This document shows, piece by piece, positions 6,172 through 6,784 of a stretch of 6,784 bases of DNA. Each line of letters starts with the position of its first letter. The stretch's first letter is position 1. Position numbers and translations under genes: made by a program. This DNA comes from CAUZJO01 sp963580245 (lineage in GTDB: Bacteria > Sumerlaeota > Sumerlaeia > MVZB01), in assembly GCA_963580245.1 (NCBI GenBank), contig CAUZJO010000187.1:1-6784 (forward strand), read 5' to 3'. Under the pieces are notes generated by a model that was given only the letters and a program-made list of their open reading frames with translations, made no database searches and was not told the DNA's origin.

Positions 6172-6201
6172 ATTGACTCAACCATCCGCGAGGTCAATTA
6201 T
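6172..6201 (+). promoter_or_regulatory. Candidate promoter overlapping an inverted repeat
   Basis: TTGACT (6173-6178) is followed after 17 bases by AATTAT (6196-6201): a good -35 and a poor -10. The same stretch is an inverted repeat, ATTGAC (6172-6177) against GTCAAT (6193-6198), with CTC/GAG possibly extending the arms. It is about 100 bases upstream of the secreted-protein gene at 6303 and could be a promoter with a built-in operator. Unsupported beyond pattern. Confidence 0.3.
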
Positions 6202-6291
6202 GCCTCCAGCTTGAAAGAGACGCATCGGTTTGCCCCAGGCTTTGAGTGAATCCGGCCCTCCGGGTTGACCGTTGGCGAGATTCTTATGGAC

Positions 6292-6296
6292 GGGAG
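6292..6296 (+). promoter_or_regulatory. Shine-Dalgarno for the 6303 gene
   Basis: GGGAG is followed by a 6-base spacer (ACGAAG) before ATG 6303. This spacing favours 6303 over the in-frame ATG at 6315. Confidence 0.65.
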
Positions 6297-6302
6297 ACGA
6301 AG

Positions 6303-6784
6303 ATGAATTACCACATGATTGGGTTAAACGGAAGCGGCAGACTCACGGTCGCGTTGATGGTTATGGCGCTCTGCCAGCTTCAGGCGCAAGACACCCGCGC
6401 CATTGAGAAAGGGGCCTCCCACCAAAGTTCCAACACGCTCAACCTGGAGCCGCGGCAAGTCCAAGCGATGGCCTTGAACGAGCTGATCGGCTTTGACGAC
6501 GCGATTGAACTGAACCATCCGAACCATAGCGCCAGATTCAGCGCCGGCGGGATGCACTTTACGCCGCGCCATGGCCCCCAGTGGCAATGGACATTGACAC
6601 GGGTTGCGACCACTGAAGGCCCCGTCACCGGAGTCGTGACGGGGGAGATAACCCCTCACGAGACCGCGAACAGGACCATTGATTATCCACGCGGCGGAAT
6701 TATCGAGCGTTACGTCCCCAAGGCGAACACCGTCGAACAGCAATTCGTCATCCCCGAGTCGCTCGGACTCGCGGCGGACCTTGT
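6303..6784 (+). CDS. Secreted surface protein, N-terminal part (runs off window)
   Basis: 160 codons without a stop, continuing past the window edge. Residues 1-28 form a signal peptide: polar start, hydrophobic LTVALMVMALC core and likely cut LQA|QD. From about 76 the sequence follows a pattern I recall from the N-terminal domain of large secreted FG-GAP-repeat or Ig/beta-propeller surface proteins in planctomycetes and myxobacteria: ARFSAGGMHFTPRHG, QWQW, then YPRGGIIERYVPKANTVEQQ and FVIPESLGL. In those relatives the corresponding text is '..GV.FTP....W.W.L..' and 'Y.RG...E.YVN...G.EQGF'. The domain is beta-rich; its function is not known to me, and the repeats that usually follow are outside the window. 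It has a good ribosome site and no visible lesion, so it looks intact, unlike the genes just upstream. Confidence 0.75.
   Translation, partial: MNYHMIGLNGSGRLTVALMVMALCQLQAQDTRAIEKGASHQSSNTLNLEPRQVQAMALNELIGFDDAIELNHPNHSARFSAGGMHFTPRHGPQWQWTLTRVATTEGPVTGVVTGEITPHETANRTIDYPRGGIIERYVPKANTVEQQFVIPESLGLAADL

Overview
The window looks like an accessory region of a large-genome environmental bacterium, most likely a planctomycete (Phycisphaerae-like) or a related lineage. This rests on remembered family distributions, since the window has no housekeeping or phylogenetic marker gene. It encodes mainly secreted, repeat-rich, fibre-like surface proteins. These include a secreted protein with Gly-Val repeats and a C-terminal domain I associate with planctomycete surface proteins, an S74-type intramolecular chaperone, two copies of a phage-tail-like C-terminal module, and the start of a secreted protein with an N-terminal domain typical of FG-GAP or beta-propeller surface proteins.

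Layout: 1-103 is the last 33 codons of a tail-fibre-like protein. 104-429 has no recognisable gene. 430-511 holds a strong hairpin plus a terminator for the minus-strand S74 chaperone gene (517-1128, 5'-truncated; its reading frame stays coding-like to about 1248). Divergent from it is a complete gene for a 787-residue secreted repeat protein (1420-3783), which contains a 271-bp near-perfect internal duplication. A minus-strand gene of unknown family (3628-4488) overlaps its 3' end and appears to continue upstream in a shifted frame (4490-4723). On the plus strand follows a decayed relative of the protein at the window start (about 4789-5397), carrying in-frame stops. Its last 103 bp and 49 bp of 3' flank align without gaps to positions 1-152. 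Then come about 340 bp without a gene, a truncated IS5-type transposase remnant (5742-6060), and the 5' part of another secreted protein (6303 to the window end).

Intact secreted-protein genes (1420-3783 and 6303 onward, both with Shine-Dalgarno sequences and signal peptides) are interleaved with broken or truncated genes: the S74 fragment, the unknown minus-strand gene, the tail-like pseudogene and the transposase. G+C also appears lower between about 3900 and 5720 than in the flanking genes. The best reading is a rearranged, gene-decaying locus built around surface or fibre proteins, where paralogous modules have been duplicated and shuffled. I see no defence system, CRISPR array, tRNA or rRNA. 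The most unusual points are the duplicated fibre-end module flanking a 5.2-kb cassette, the cluster of only-nonsynonymous differences inside the internal duplication, and the three genes that become continuous if a stop or a single-base shift is repaired.
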